Source: Phoebastria nigripes
Taxonomy: Eukaryota > Chordata > Aves > Procellariiformes > Diomedeidae
DNA: 64,000 nt
Assembly (NCBI GenBank): GCA_035582835.1
Contig: JAYKAV010003063.1
Coordinates: 401,219 to 465,218, forward strand
Direction: 5' to 3'
The position numbers were made by a program, and so were the translations under genes. Positions within the stretch are counted from its first letter, which is position 1, and each line of letters begins with the position of its first letter. Below the pieces are notes generated by a model that was not told the origin of the DNA, made no database searches, and worked only from the letters and a program-made list of their open reading frames with translations. Positions 35,223 through 48,500 of this stretch are shown piece by piece.

Positions 35223-37809
35223 CCTTTTTTTTTTCTTTTTCTTTTGACTTTTAATCATAGCAAGGAAGGAAGATTTAAATCTACATTTAAGATTTACAGA
35301 AGCAAAAAAGGTCTTCTGAATAAACATAATTTAACTGCAATTTTCTTCCTTAGCTCTGAAGGCTCAGGCTGAAGACTCACATTTCCACTCTCTGTGTCAT
35401 AGTGTATATTAAATGTAGAAAATCAGTCTGAGATGTATTATTGGTTTAGGAGAATCCATGTACAATTACTTTTTAAAAATTACAACATACTTCAAACTGT
35501 AATAACTGTGCCTCTTTATAGAAATAGAGGTTATAATCTAGCCATTAAAATTCCATAACCAACAGCTTCCAGCTATTCACATGCATGAAACATTGCACAG
35601 CTTCCAATTTTTTTTTTTTTTTTTTATATTTGCCACTTTCAGGTTCCTGCAGAGAGTAATTTCCTTGGAAAGTGACTTCATCTAAATAATATTTAAGTAT
35701 GCCACAAAGAATATCAACAAAGACAAACTGTCCCATGTCTCAACATAATCAAATGTTCATTTATTAAACTGAGGAAAATCTGATCAACATGGAATGAGCT
35801 GAAGTTCTCTCAAAAGAAACCAGAAGACAGAAGTGAGGGGAAGCTCTGAAATGGCACAAGTTTTAAAATATAGAAGCAGGGCTGATTTGCATTGCTGCAG
35901 GCACACACAATTATTTGCAAGAATAGAATTAGACAAAAGGCTGTTGTGAACACAGGACAATTCGTAGCACTTATGGTTATGTAGAGGATAACCAATAAGA
36001 AGATTACTGCACAGCATTTTTAATATGTTTAGAGAACTGACCTGAAACCTGGTGTCCAGGGTAGCTGTGGCTCCAATCTTTGTGGTATATAGGATTCTGA
36101 TACTACCCAGGTGTTTTCCAGACACTGTGTTACATTATTTTAGATATAACACCATATTACATTATCCTCAGAGAGGATTTGGGTGCTGTACATCATAAAA
36201 AGATGAACTTGAAGAGTTTACAGTTTAAATACATTTAAATTCTCAGTACATTGCACAGAAAAGGTGGTAAACATCCTCCCTATTTTGATAGACTTGGGAG
36301 CATTGCTATTATTGCTACCTTTTTCTGAGCTAAGAACATTGTAGGAAAAGAAATGCATAGGCAAGTAAATTATCAGACATATGGACAACATTCATTTGAA
36401 ACAAACTGTGGGCTTTATGTAAAGTTCCCACAAAATAGCAAGAGGATTCCTGTTTGACCTGGGAACGGCTGTTTCAGAGCTAGAACAACCAACCTAGCTG
36501 CTGTATTAATCATCACACTCATTTTCTCCTGCACTTTATTTCAAACTGTGATCTGTGAATGACTGATGCCCATAAAACAATAGAAGGTAANCCATGAAGT
36601 GACTGCAGGAATATATTTAAGATAAAAATAAAGTATATTCCGCCCCCACCAAGCACATGAGTTCAACCAAAAATGACAGGAAATTTAAGAAAGTGAAAGG
36701 TACAATCTTTCAGCAATTACAAACAGACTTACTTTTTTTTTTTTTTTTTTCTTTATTGAATGCCACTCTGATAACAACCTGATGAGATTATTCATGGCTT
36801 TTAAAAAAATACAAGTTCATTTTATCAATTATTCAGTCATCAAGATTAGGAATGTACCTGTAGCTGGACTGGGTTCACTAAGAGAGAACCACTGTGTAAG
36901 GCCAGTACCACTACCCCAACTTTACTCCACTGTCCCTGTATCTGGAAGGAGCCCTCTGGATTGCAGAGGGCTCAGAGTTTCTGTAGGGGCTCAGCATTGC
37001 AAATTCTCGTCCCTCTGGAAGAAAACAGCTCTCTACAACATCTGTTTCAAGGCATTACTTTCCAGAAATTTTATTAATTTTTTTAGGTTCTTGGGAAAAA
37101 ATGTAAAGTTTAATCTCCTTCTGCATCTTATTTTAACGACTACATGTTGCGGGGGGGGGGAGGGGGGGGAAATCCCTTGATTGACCATGAATAATTTGAG
37201 ATACCATTTGTGATGTTATCTCCCCTAAACATGCATTCCTTTTATCCCCCTGACCTTATGCAAATCCACTTTGCCACAGATGCACTCATGTAACTTTCAT
37301 CTGGAATATGTGATGTAAATTTATTTTTTGCCCTATAGTGCACAAAATTCTTTCTCTCCAAATCAGACCTGCTGCAAGAATTATCTTGTACAGGGCAAAT
37401 AGGAATCTGTAGGTGTTACACATTCACCAATGCAATTTCTAAAACAGGCAATCTATTAACATTCTAGTTATTATTTTAGAGAAGAAAAAAGCCTTCATTT
37501 ATTAAAAAACAACCAAACAAATAAACAAAACCCAGAAATTATGCGTCATAAGCCTGTGTACTCCTGTTTTGGTGTTGTCATTAGCAGTTCTTTCCCAGAT
37601 TAAGATATACATAGGCTGGTTTCTAGTATTTCTTCTAGCCCAATTTATTATTGTTTTTTGTGCAAAGTTTGAAAGATAGGATAATCTTGTGCTAAAGGTA
37701 CCTGATTAAAGCTTGGCATATATAAAATTCATTTCTACTTCTGGCAAAGGATGCTTGTATAACCAGCAAAAATTCACTTAATTCCTCTATCCTGCTTGTC
37801 AAACATTTT
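35223..37809. other. unique sequence, no gene recognised
   Basis: Contains T tracts near 35610 and 36733 and a 132-codon plus frame at 36782-37180 whose C-terminus runs into a poly(G) tract and which has no known domain. No repeats were identified other than simple ones. Confidence 0.4.
37151..37169 (+). repeat. poly(G) tract
   Basis: Ten G, one A and eight G residues. G runs of this length can form quadruplexes and are error-prone in sequencing. Confidence 0.95.
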
Positions 37810-37865
37810 AAGGTATTTGACTACCACTGATTTCAGTAACAGTTAAGCAGTCCTATACATTTAAG
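37810..37865 (+). repeat. 56-bp dispersed repeat, copy 2
   Basis: Partner of 33708-33763, same orientation and about 4.1 kb away. The sequence on the right of the two copies is unrelated, which marks a true boundary there. Confidence 0.7.
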
Positions 37866-39907
37866 GTTTTCTGCGTAAGTTAATTTACTTTATCATGAGG
37901 TTTATAAAACTTTTTCTAGTCATGAAAGTCTGAATGAGAACCTGGAGGACAGAGACTGTCTTAGATTATGTATTTGCACTAATCCTACTGTAATGGGGTT
38001 TCTAGCTGAAAGAGACTTCTAGGGATGCATTTGTAGGAATGATAAATACCAATAATTTAAGGAATTTAATGAAAACTATGCATTTCAATGAGATATCACC
38101 ATGTTAAAGAGAGAAATTAAGTAGGGGAAACATTTACAAATCAGGACATTAAATGCAATGTTGAGCTTTCCATAATGTAATATTGTGTAACAAGACTGTG
38201 ATGGAAAGTTGCCGTGACAAAGTATTCATTTAAAACAGTAACCAGTTTAGCAGGGGGAAAATATTATGTTCATCAATATCAGTCTGTTAATAAAGTATTA
38301 ACACAGTTTTCATATTTTAGTTCTGAAGATAAAAGCACGTTATTTGAATTCTTCAGAAATGCTGAGGATCAAGAAAAGAGCCGTACTGAGACACAGTAGT
38401 GAGAAGGGAAAACAGATGCAGATATAAGCAAACTGAGAATTATATCCAGCATGTGAAACTGCTAGTTCTGTGTTGAACTGCCATCAATTAAGAAGTATCA
38501 TTTATACTAAACCTTCAGATAAACTAGATTTCAATCAATTCACATAGAGTCTTATTTAAGGATGGTGTTGAAAGCTGGTGCTTTATATGTCTAAAGTTTA
38601 GGGTATTGCTCTGGGCTTAACTATAATGAAAAACAACATTATCCAAGGTCAAACAGTAAGCTATGACCGTTGTGTCTCTACCTATTGGGTCATTCAGTGA
38701 TTTTCGAAGTGGAAGACATGCATATTTTAGTCCTGGCTCAATCACTGGCTTTTTATATAGCCTTACAATGTTACTGTGGGGTCTTTCTACAAAATAACAA
38801 AGGTTCCCCTGTTCAGTCTGGCTTTTTAAAATATCTATGTTCAAAATGATGATTCTGGGCCAAATGCTGGAAAAGCTTGCCATAGTCCGTAATTCTGTCC
38901 AAAGTCTGGAATTGAACCAAGTTAGGAATTTTTTGTCTTCTGCACTGACAAACTTACACCAAAGATTCCATTTTCTTTTGGGTTTTGTTTGTTTGTTTGT
39001 TTGGAGAGCTAAATCTTTAAGAAGCTATCTGAAAGATAAACAGAGTCAAATCTTCCAGCACATCTATAGTCAAGTTTCAAATATTTTTCTCCATTTTAAT
39101 ACAAGTAACTTTGAGTAGACTAAAAGAAATATGTAAGAGAAATGTAAGNGAATATGCTATTCATCTTTTGTTCTGGAAGAATAAATATGACAGGCTTTAG
39201 TCTTGAGTTTTAGATTTAAAAAAAAAAAAACCTCCAGTAGAAGGGAGTGAAAAGGGAAAATCGAGGATTTGTTGCCCTACTTAGTACAGTTCTGTACAAC
39301 AGAATGATTTCAGACTTTTTAACCTCTACTTTTTAAATTAAATGGATTTTGATCAAATGTAGCACTCGGGAAATGTGAGATTAATGCATTTGACAGAAGC
39401 AGAAAACAGAGTAAATAGGCATTATACAGGTTTCATGAGAAAGCTCAGATAGTGTACTTGAATGTGATCTTTCGACTTCTATTATCGCCTCGAGCTCCTC
39501 AAAGCGCCAGCTATGTCATTTCTTTTTTTTGGAGCTATTTTGCAAGGATTGTGAATGAGGTCACCACAGTAGTGGGAGGTGAAAGGATAGGCTGAGTTCA
39601 AATAAGCATTTTCATGTTTGGCTGGTTTACCAAACCTACAGTCCAAAGAACGCTACATTAAGTTTGAAAAAATGTTCTGGAAAATTTAAAAGAAAAAGCA
39701 AATGTATATCCATTTTTTTTAAATTTGTTTTGAGAGCAAAAATCACCTAGACTTTACAGAGCTTTCACTCTAAACAACAGATCATCATTAGAAAGATTCT
39801 TTTGGGATGGGAGTGCATTTATTATTGTTAAAATTGATCTCATTACTTGCAACCTCAAACAATGTTAACTCACAGTCTTCAGTTTGAAAAATCTGTAACG
39901 ATGTTAT
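37866..39907. other. unique sequence, no feature seen
   Basis: AT-rich DNA with a short (GTTT)n run near 38985 and no recognisable gene or repeat family. Confidence 0.4.
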
Positions 39908-39951
39908 TAGGTGTAGGTGTAGGTGTAGGTGTAGGTGTAGGTGTAGGTGTA
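39908..39951 (+). repeat. (TAGGTG)n hexanucleotide repeat
   Basis: About seven pure copies. On the minus strand the repeat reads as Thr-Pro or Leu-His dipeptides in overlapping frames, which are artefacts. It is not telomeric (TTAGGG). Confidence 0.97.
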
Positions 39952-40104
39952 AGTAAGATAGAACTATATCTGTAGGAAGATATAGTAGATCTTGAAAGAT
40001 CACCTGCTTTGTTTGTCCACTTTCTGGTTTGAATGGAAAAGCAGCCAAACCACCCTGGAGCTCTACCCCCCAGNGATGATGGTTCAGCAGACTCTATGCA
40101 TCCA

Positions 40105-40338
40105 TTGAGCCACGGGAGGTTTAGATTGGACGTTAGGAAAAATTTCTTTGCTGAAAGAGTGGTTAAACATGGGAACAGGCTGCCCAGGGAAGTGGTTGAG
40201 TCACCATCCCTGGAGGTATTTAAAAGANGTGTAGATGAGGCACTTAGGGACATGGTTTAGTGGGCATGGTGGTGTTGGGTTGACGGTTGGACTTGATGAT
40301 CTTAGAGGTCTTTTCCAACCTTAATGATTGTATGATCT
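40105..40338 (+). mobile_element. CR1 LINE, 3' end
   Basis: A well-kept CR1 3' region: cacgggaggtttagattgga, aacaggctgcccagggaagt, ggacttgatgatcttagagg and a short aatgattgtatgat tail. Orientation is plus. Low divergence makes it one of the younger CR1 copies here. The octamer tail is reduced to about one unit. Confidence 0.93.
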
Positions 40339-40764
40339 GAGACTGGACCTCAGAAAGACTATTACTTCTGGGAATTAGAATTAAAACCAGTCAGAAATCT
40401 TCCAGAAAAAGATTTTGCTGTAAAATGACCTCTTATTGAAACAAAAGCTTTTCACAGAAATTTAGCCAGGTCTTCTTACAAGCATTTGTTAAGACCATGC
40501 CAATAAAGATGTGGAAGTGAAACTACTTTCTAAATAATCTGATGAAACAAGCAATTTCTTAGGTGATGGGTAACCCATGTTCAAACCTTCACTTGTCCTG
40601 ACTTGAAGCTGAAAACAACAGTGAGATGTCACTGTTTCATAACACAGAAATGTTGTTTTCCAGCCAGCTATAGCACTATCTTTTTGATAAGATGAGACAT
40701 GCTGCTTGCTAAAGAGCATGACAAGATTGTATAGCTTTTTGAAAAGTAGAAATGGTAACTCACG

Positions 40765-40818
40765 ACTCTGAGTGCATTTATCTGTGACTCTCGGAGTGCA
40801 TTTATCTGTGACTCTCAG
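40765..40818 (+). repeat. 24-bp tandem duplication
   Basis: Two nearly identical units of actctcggagtgcatttatc-type sequence follow each other directly, with a partial third start. A local replication-slippage duplication. Confidence 0.85.
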
Positions 40819-41005
40819 TTTACTTTTTCACACAGTAAAAATATTTTATCCAATGAGAGAGATGTCAGATCAAGTGCCAGGAGGAAAAACCCACATTATG
40901 ATTGTGGGTCTCACCTTGACTCACAGACCAGATTTGAATCCGAGATTGTGAATCACAGGTTTAGCTCCTGCTTTATAAAAATTTGTCTGCTACTTTCTAT
41001 TGAAG

Positions 41006-41041
41006 TGTCCTGGTTCCAGCTGGGACAGAGTTACCACAACA
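41006..41041 (+). mobile_element. 36-bp LTR scar with intact target duplications
   Basis: The first 28 bases (from tgtcctggttccag to gagtta) are identical to the start of the 568-bp LTR at 44943, and the last bases (ccacaaca) resemble that LTR's 3' end (ccacgaca). The five bases TGAAG flank it on both sides (41001-41005 and 41042-41046). The simplest reading is a solo LTR that lost all of its interior by deletion between short repeats of GTTA near each end. Confidence 0.7.
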
Positions 41042-41694
41042 TGAAGAAAGGATTTTTTTTTTTTTTTTTTTCACTTTTTATGAACCTCTTGTTACATCAT
41101 TTTTATGTGATATTAAACAGCTGTCATTTTGCATTTTGGAGATGGCTACAGATCAATGGTGCAATTTAAGGTTCCTTTTCCCCTTTTATTTGCAGGTAAC
41201 ATTCAGCTTTGCAAGCATTCCCTACTGTAATTTCACCACGAAATATATTCACTGTACAACTCATTCACCTACAGAGGGATGAATGTCTTGAAGATACCCA
41301 GAGGAAAGAGGGTAAACAGAAACAAGTACTTATCTGTACAAATAGCAAAATTTAGTTTTAATAGTTAAATTACTAGCTACAGCCTTTGTTCTTTTAACAA
41401 ATTATTGAGTCCAATGAAACCCTTTTTAAAAAACTGTATGTACTACACCAGCTATAGGAATGTAAATTTGTGACTGCAGCTGCATATAAAGTAGTGAATA
41501 ACTTTCTTTGCTCTTATCTGTTTTCTCTCTCTTACATAAGTGTTTTTTCCCTGGAGATTTGCAGATTTTTAAAGCTATGGTATTTTTTAAAGCTACAGAT
41601 CTTCTAATATGATTCATGTTTACGCTGGACAATTAAATGTCACCTATTTATATCTCTATTCATCCCAAAAGACATGTGAATACCTTCCAGAAAA

Positions 41695-41810
41695 GCATTC
41701 AATCTTGATTTTTACTGTAGGAGCATCTACCATTTCCCTTTGTAGTTTATCCAGTAGTTAATCACCCCCACTGTTGAACAAGTATGATGTGAATATATTA
41801 ATTGAGGGAG
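41695..41810 (-). mobile_element. old CR1 LINE fragment, reverse orientation
   Basis: The phrase catttccctttgtagtttat followed by ccagtagttaatcaccccc matches the reverse complement of CR1-type 3' sequence, strongly diverged. About 110 bp are detectable. Confidence 0.5.
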
Positions 41811-43789
41811 CTTGTAAGACTGAGATCTGATAAATCCAAGAGGAATTCCAATGAGGAGTTTTTAGAGCTTGAACTGCCTCCCCCCCTCATATATGCATGC
41901 AGGCTCCACAGTTAGTAATTTTAAATTCATATTGTGGCTTTCATCTGTGTTCCTTTTACATGTCTTTTTATTTTTTTCTTGCATGTTATTATGGGTACCA
42001 ATATAGACTTTAAAATATTTTTTCTCAAATGTACAGAACATATTAAGAAAAGCTTCTTTCGCTTACAGTGTTACTTTCAATGTTGTCATCTGTCATACTA
42101 TTTGTCTTTTGAAGAGCAGTATTTGTATGAATGCATAATTTACACTGTATAATTTGCAAATAAAAATAAAAATACTATCCTTAAATGTGCCAGTTATGTA
42201 AGTGACGTCAGATTTCAGACCATCATCATATGCTGCTTTGGAGAATAAATATTTCACATTGAGAAAAAGCATATATATTTACTCATTTTCTAAATAGCTA
42301 AAATACTTTGTTAAAGTAATCTTCCTACAGTCTGATTACAAAGAAGATTTGTTTTAAGATTTAAGTATTTTGCCTAACGTCTCCAATCGTATTAAAAAAA
42401 AGTTCAATTTATGTTATTTGTCTGAGCAAACAGATCTTAGCTAGATTACAGACTTTTTTCTTTTTCTTTTTTTTTTTTTAATTGAGGAGAGATTATTGAC
42501 CTATATTAATGCACTGTCTGCTCCCAAGAGCCAGACCTGTACTCAGACTGCGTTATCCACTCACATGCAGTGAATAGATGAGCCTGGGAAAATGGCTGGT
42601 CCTTCCTTTGCACTCTCTGTGGCCCTATTCTCCCTAACTATTATTAACTATATTTTTATTGTGCTGATGCACAGGAGAGCCAAACAGGAACTAGGATCTC
42701 AAACTGCTGGAAACTGTGGAANTGCAGAACAAGAATAGGAGCCCTATCCTGGAAAGTTTAGTGACCAGATACTCCATCACAGTGCTACAAACAGGACAGC
42801 CAGTGAAGATGTGAGGGTGACCATGTTAACTATGTATCTACAAGGCTGACTCTATAATTTATCGATCAGNAAGGGCACAAAAAACCACTGAATTAAATAT
42901 CCAACTTCACTAAATCTGTGATACTTAGAAACCTTTGCATTTTTATTTGGTAAGTGTTTAATATGTGTTCGAAAGAGACCTATATAGTGCTGTTACATAT
43001 GAGTCTGGCAGATGAAGCAAGATGAACCCGTAGATGGACCACACAGTACTTTTCTAGCTCCAGACTCCATCATATAACTTAAAAGTAGGTACACAAACAT
43101 GGATGCAGATGCAGACAGACTAAGGTGTCTCTGGTTGATCTCCAAACTGTCCGTTTGGACAGAAAGGTGTCTGAGGTAGCATATATTCAAAATTAAAAAA
43201 AAAAAAAAAAAAAGGAACGCACAACATATCCTCTTGGTTGCAACACTGCGAAGGCTGTATCTGTATGGTTTGTGAAGTGCAATTCATCAGAGTGAACTGC
43301 TTTGCCTATATACTCTGTGAATTCCTGTCCCTCTGCAATTTTCCATGTTTTTGCTTTTTATTGTTGCCTCAATTTTCTCCTTCTCTTGAAAGTTAAATCC
43401 TTTTTGCCTCCTAACACATATTATTATTTTGCACCAAAGTTTGCAAAAATGTACTGATTTCAGCTGAATGCTGTTCAGAACACTTGTGAGATGTAGTCTC
43501 TCTTGATCTCTAGATAATCCAGATTATTACTGTGTTCCTGAATGTTTTACAAGGCCTATTTTGCAGAAGATATCCTTGAATGTATTAAACCCAGTTCCAG
43601 CTATATATGTCAGGCAGGCAGAGTTTTCTAATACAGTTTAAACTTTAGATTATTATTAAACATTAAAATGTAAAAGACCCATTTTTTGGAATTTATTAAC
43701 GAGTGTAAGATTGGAAAGAGTCTACTGGATGAAGAGTGTGCTATCATATCATTCCCATCATAAACTTCTCCATAACCTGAATTAGCTTT
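41811..43789. other. unique sequence, no feature seen
   Basis: AT-rich, with A/T homopolymers including an A tract at 43195-43213. A piece near 42670-42790 (aactaggatctcaaactg) faintly resembles MIR-type sequence, but not enough to call. Confidence 0.4.
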
Positions 43790-44095
43790 TTCTTTAAAAT
43801 AGATTATTTCCCTCTTCCCTCACTCTCTTCTTACCAATTCTGTTCCACAACTTCATTGATCTCATGACTAGAAACCTTCTTCTAATTTCCAGCCTAAACT
43901 TATTCATAGCCAGTTAATTCCCATTTATTCTTGTGCCAACATTGTCCTTAAACTTAAATAGTGCTTCTTCTTCTCCTGTGTTTACCCCTATGATGTATTT
44001 ATAGACAGCAATCATATCTCTTCTCAGCCTTTGTTTGGCTAGACTAAACAACCTCTGCTCTTCTAGTCTCTTCTTGTAATGAGACTACCCCCATG
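43790..44095 (-). mobile_element. old CR1 LINE fragment, reverse orientation
   Basis: The phrase tgatgtatttatagacagca, followed by atctcttctcagcctttg and cttctagtctcttcttgtaa, is the reverse complement of the CR1 ORF2-end/3' region. It overlaps in content with the fragment at 2540-2905 and is better preserved. Confidence 0.72.
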
Positions 44096-44942
44096 AATAA
44101 GGGCTACAGAATGAGGGCCTAATTGAAAATGCGAAGCAAGCAACAAATCAGATCCTATAGAAAACAAGCTGCTTAGAGCCCTGCCTGTGAGCAACTATTG
44201 GCTGAGCTCTTCCACCTGCTTTAAAGTAAATGACTGATTCCGTTCCACAAGTATCTCAAATGTTTAGATTTTTTTTTTTTGTCTGAAAACTATACAAAAT
44301 GACTGAACAGTCATTTTCAGTACAGCCAATCTTCCAAATCCAAATTACTTATAGAAATAGGCAATTTATGAAGAAAAGAAGAGAGAAGAGTGTTTGTAGA
44401 GACTTTGTCAGGACCCTGAGGGTTGACCCTTGCCTGCCTCCTTGTCCCCTGGGAGCAGCCAGCCCTTGCTGCTCTCTGACAGAGACACCAATGCTTTTAG
44501 TATGGCTTTATGTGGAGTGGAGTGAGAGGGGAATGCATGACTATTTAGCAATAAATAAAAAAATCTGCCTGCACCCAGATCATAACAAGGAATGACTCAT
44601 CTGGTTTATATTTAAATGCTTTAGAGGTTAAAAAAGCTGCTAAGCAGCAGAAGAATTAGAACTAATATTCTTCTGTCTGTACCCTGGTCTCTCACCAAAC
44701 AGAAAAAGGAACTTATCCTGTTTGAAATCTATCACTGAGTTGGGGGTAGTTTTCAGAAGCTATGCTCGGTGGTTTTTCTATACTTTTTTGCTATTCACTG
44801 GCAAAGTGCTATAGATAATAGGTAACAAGGGTGAGTCTGTTATCAACTCTTACTGAATGCAGTTGAACTGTAGGTGTAAATTGCTTGGAAGAAGAGAGAA
44901 AGCCAGGTTAAGGCAGGAACGAAAACTGTTGGTATAAGGTTC

Positions 44943-45510
44943 TGTCCTGGTTCCAGCTGGGACAGAGTTAACTTTCTTCCCAGTAGCTGGGGAGGGTGTG
45001 CTGTAGTTTGGGTTTGGTATAATAGGAGCGTTGATGGCCCATGGATGTTTTGGGTGTTGCTGGGTGGTGCTTGCACCGGGCACTTTTCGGTCTCTCATGC
45101 CCTGCCAGGTGCATGGGAAGCTGGCGGGGGGAGCATAGCCGGGGTGGTTGACCCAGGTGGCCAATGGGGTATTGCATACCATGCGATGTCATGCTCAGTA
45201 CAAAAACTAAGTGGGGGGGGGCTCTGGCGTCCCGGGACAGGCTCTCACGTATCGGGCAACGCATCAGTTCGGCAGGTGGTGAGCAGTTGCATTGTGCATC
45301 GCCTGCTTTGTATGTTGTTGTTGTTGTTGTTATCACTGTTATTATTACTGTTCTACTTTGTTTTATTTCAATTATTAAACTGTTTTTATCTCAACCCGTG
45401 AGTTTTTCTATTCGTGCCCTCCCGATTCTCTCCCCCATCCCACCGGAGCGGGGGGGGGGTGAGCGAGCAGCTGCGTGGTGTTTAGGTGCTGCCAGGGTTA
45501 AACCACGACA
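44943..45510 (+). mobile_element. solo LTR of an avian endogenous retrovirus, 568 bp
   Basis: It starts TGTCCTGGTTCCAGCTGGG and ends GGTTAAACCACGACA, and is flanked on both sides by the same five bases GGTTC (44938-44942, 45511-45515). I recognise the ends as a common neoavian LTR type. A Gly/Cys-free pyrimidine stretch with (GTT)n at about 45317-45337 precedes the ATTAAA-like poly(A) word near 45377. Five-base duplications fit ERVL-like integrases. No internal genes remain. Frames of 110-152 codons on both strands here are chance products of GC-rich LTR sequence. Confidence 0.92.
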
Positions 45511-45515
45511 GGTTC

Positions 45516-48500
45516 AGACTCACAGAACAAAGATGGGGTTTAAATTGGCATCAGTAATATTTTCATTCATTCTTTACATTCATAGATCCTGGAATTATGT
45601 AGTTCATACACATAAAAAATAGAAATAGTTACAGGGACAGAAAGTGAGTTCTTTCTCCTCCTAGCCAAGTACTCAAGCTGCTGATGACAGATCAACATTG
45701 CTTTTTGCATAAGCTCTGTTAACAGACTCTGAATCTCCACAGCACCTTATGATCAGCAGGTGCTTTGACTTCATTAACTCCAGGGGCAGTGATGTAGGAA
45801 AGTGCAAGGTACCTATTCAAGCTCAACTAAATGCCCTCAGGTGGGGCACAAAAGCCATTCACACTTTCTAAGTATTATAAGCATCAGTATATATTGCAAA
45901 AGGCAGGTAGCAGCTCTGTTAACTCCCTGAGTGGTCCTTGCTTGTGTAGGTGACCATCCTGGGGAGAGAGCTCTACACCATGACTTGTGTAGATGTAGGG
46001 CAGGAAAATAGACCTGTGGGGGNTTTTTTGTTGTCTAGGTGTTGACTTTTCAGTTTATGAGAATTTTTTGAATCACGCTTTGGGGGCACCTAACCGTTAG
46101 CTGTTCAAGCAGTCCAGGTTCCTACATTCAGCAAAATGTGTTACCCTTCTCNGGCACCATGCTGCATTTTCATACGTTACAGCAAAAGCACTTGGAGCAC
46201 CTGGTCTGGATATTATTCCATGTATTTAATCCCTTTGTAGATCTAGTCTCACACTTTTCCTTGATCTTACTCTAAGCAGCAATGGAAAATTTAAGGTAAG
46301 ACTTTAATTAAGAGGAAAAGAGAAGGGAGAATTTTCATTACACAGTGTTGTGTCATGAATAAACATCTGATGATAAAGAATCACAGAGCAAGGAGAGAAA
46401 GAAAAAAAAAAAGCAAGCTATGTCTCATTATAGCGTATCAGACACAGCTTCAGATACTGAACTGTAAAACATGGAGATTTTTTCAGTCAGCATGAAGTGT
46501 GCAATTACCCCATCTCAAGACCAGGGGAAGAAAAACTAATGATGGTATCAAGGTTTTGGAGAAAATAATNAAAAAAAAAAAAAAAAAAAAATTAATGAAC
46601 AGTTGTAAAAATGGTTAGTCTAGCACCCAGGTATTGGCCACCAGATAGGTCTGCTTCATTGTCCGATACAACCAACCAGCTCTGGAACGGCATAATGAGG
46701 AAAAAGGTCCTTCAAAGGTCACCTTGCTGCATAGTAAGTGTGCCGTAATGATTTGCTTAGAAAAGAGGTGACCCCCTGTACTGTAGTCCTAGAAGAACTA
46801 CTTTTTATGCAACTTCATGAAATTATGCATATATGGAAAGAATGCAGAACAGGGGAGAGAGACATACAGATTTTGCAAACAGGATTTGACGGGGAGAAAG
46901 GATGTTGTCAATTAAAGGTACAGACAAAGAAACAACTGTAGAAGAAGAGGTTTTGTAGATAAAGTTAGAACAAATTTGTGGACGCTGATACCTTCTGCTT
47001 GATGTTCTGAGTGGGACCGAGCTAACTTCCTCTGCAGTTTCCAATAACTTTATATCAGTACTAGAGTAGAAGCAAGAATGGTGATGGAGCAGGGTGTTTG
47101 ATTTAAGTTATGTAACTGCCGTTTACACACTGAGGCAGAAAAAATCAGAGAAAAAATTCACTGTAAAATAATACCTGTTTCAAGTTGACGCTTTATGTGT
47201 ATATTCAATGAATTAGTACAGCCTTCCAAAAAATTAACAGAATTAATAATAATATCTGGAAACAAAGCAATCCCATCTTGAGCAATTTCTTCTGGCAGAT
47301 GAAAGACAAGAAGCCACTGAACAGCTTGGTGGGTGTTGTTTCTGCTAGCAAATATAAAATGTGCTAAATGACATTATTAATGGAGTTAGTTTGAAATGAT
47401 AGAGCATTGTGCAAGCCGGTGATCTCCCCTTCTGGATTTCACATTAATTTCATTTTAAAAAATATTCTGGTTTTGATATTAGCTTTCACATATGTTTTGA
47501 ACAGCCCAGCTGGCAGGGTGATTTGTAGTCCATGCAGAAAACCTGTAGACAGGAGTGGAGGTAACTTTTAGCCATGTACAATGACTCTTTGTTGTTGAGA
47601 CAGCTTGTCCATGGCAAGGTGATGGAAAGGAATGTAGTCCACTTCTGGGATGCCACTTCGGTGGCATTTCAAACCTCTTGTCTTTGTGTTTTATCATAGT
47701 AGCACCAAGACACTCTTGTACAGATCATATACAAACATATAACAAGAGTTAATTCCTGCCTTGAAGAACTTAGATTTCCATCGAATCTTTAAGGAAACTA
47801 CCAACTAAAAAAATGTGATTGAAGTAATGCTGGCACTTACCCTTTAGAAAATCATTTGAAAGAAGAATAACATATCCAATGTAGATTATAAAAACAAATT
47901 AAGTTAAAACAGCAGTAAGCCAATTAAAAAATATATAGTTATTAGAGAAGTCATTGGATACAGTGCCTCTGACATGAAGACACTATCTCTTAAAATTTTG
48001 AAATTCAATTAAAAATGTTATCCAATTTAATCTAAATTTAAATCTTTAACTGAGTCAAATTTTAGACTTTTGAAAGCTACTTGAATTATATTGTACCTTC
48101 TTGTGACATTTGTAATTGAAAAGGAGGTGTATAAGTATGGGCTGTATTGTAAGATATTTTATGGCTAGCTACTTTATATTGTTTTAAATGATGGCTCTTG
48201 CAGGAAGCTGTCAAGTGGTGGGAAAACACTAACATTTTTGACTGAGTTCCTGCTCCAATTTCACTAGGGACTAAATACTTTTGAATTTCTTTTTTGTAAG
48301 ATACGAGCTATGTGTAAGAGAAGCCGGGGTGAAAAATTTGTGTGCACAGGTGAACTGGACTCAACTTGAAGCTGATCTTTACTTACTTGACATCTTCTTC
48401 AAGATGGAATATAAAACCTGTGTTCATGAGAGCATCACTTTATTTTTTTTTGGCTGAGCTACAAGAGACGCTGCTTTGCCCTTCAGGAGACAACCACTAT

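Noticed and set aside
36782..37180. 132-codon plus frame
   Set aside because: Low-complexity end in poly(G), no domain, no splice or promoter signal.
39908..39951. Interstitial telomere repeat
   Set aside because: The unit is TAGGTG, not TTAGGG.
39788..40253. Thr-Pro and Leu-His dipeptide repeats on the minus strand
   Set aside because: Produced by the (TAGGTG)n array and adjoining CR1.
45045..45622. Reading frames of 118 and 152 codons
   Set aside because: They lie in and across the edge of the solo LTR, which is GC-rich and non-coding; overlapping minus frames are equally long.
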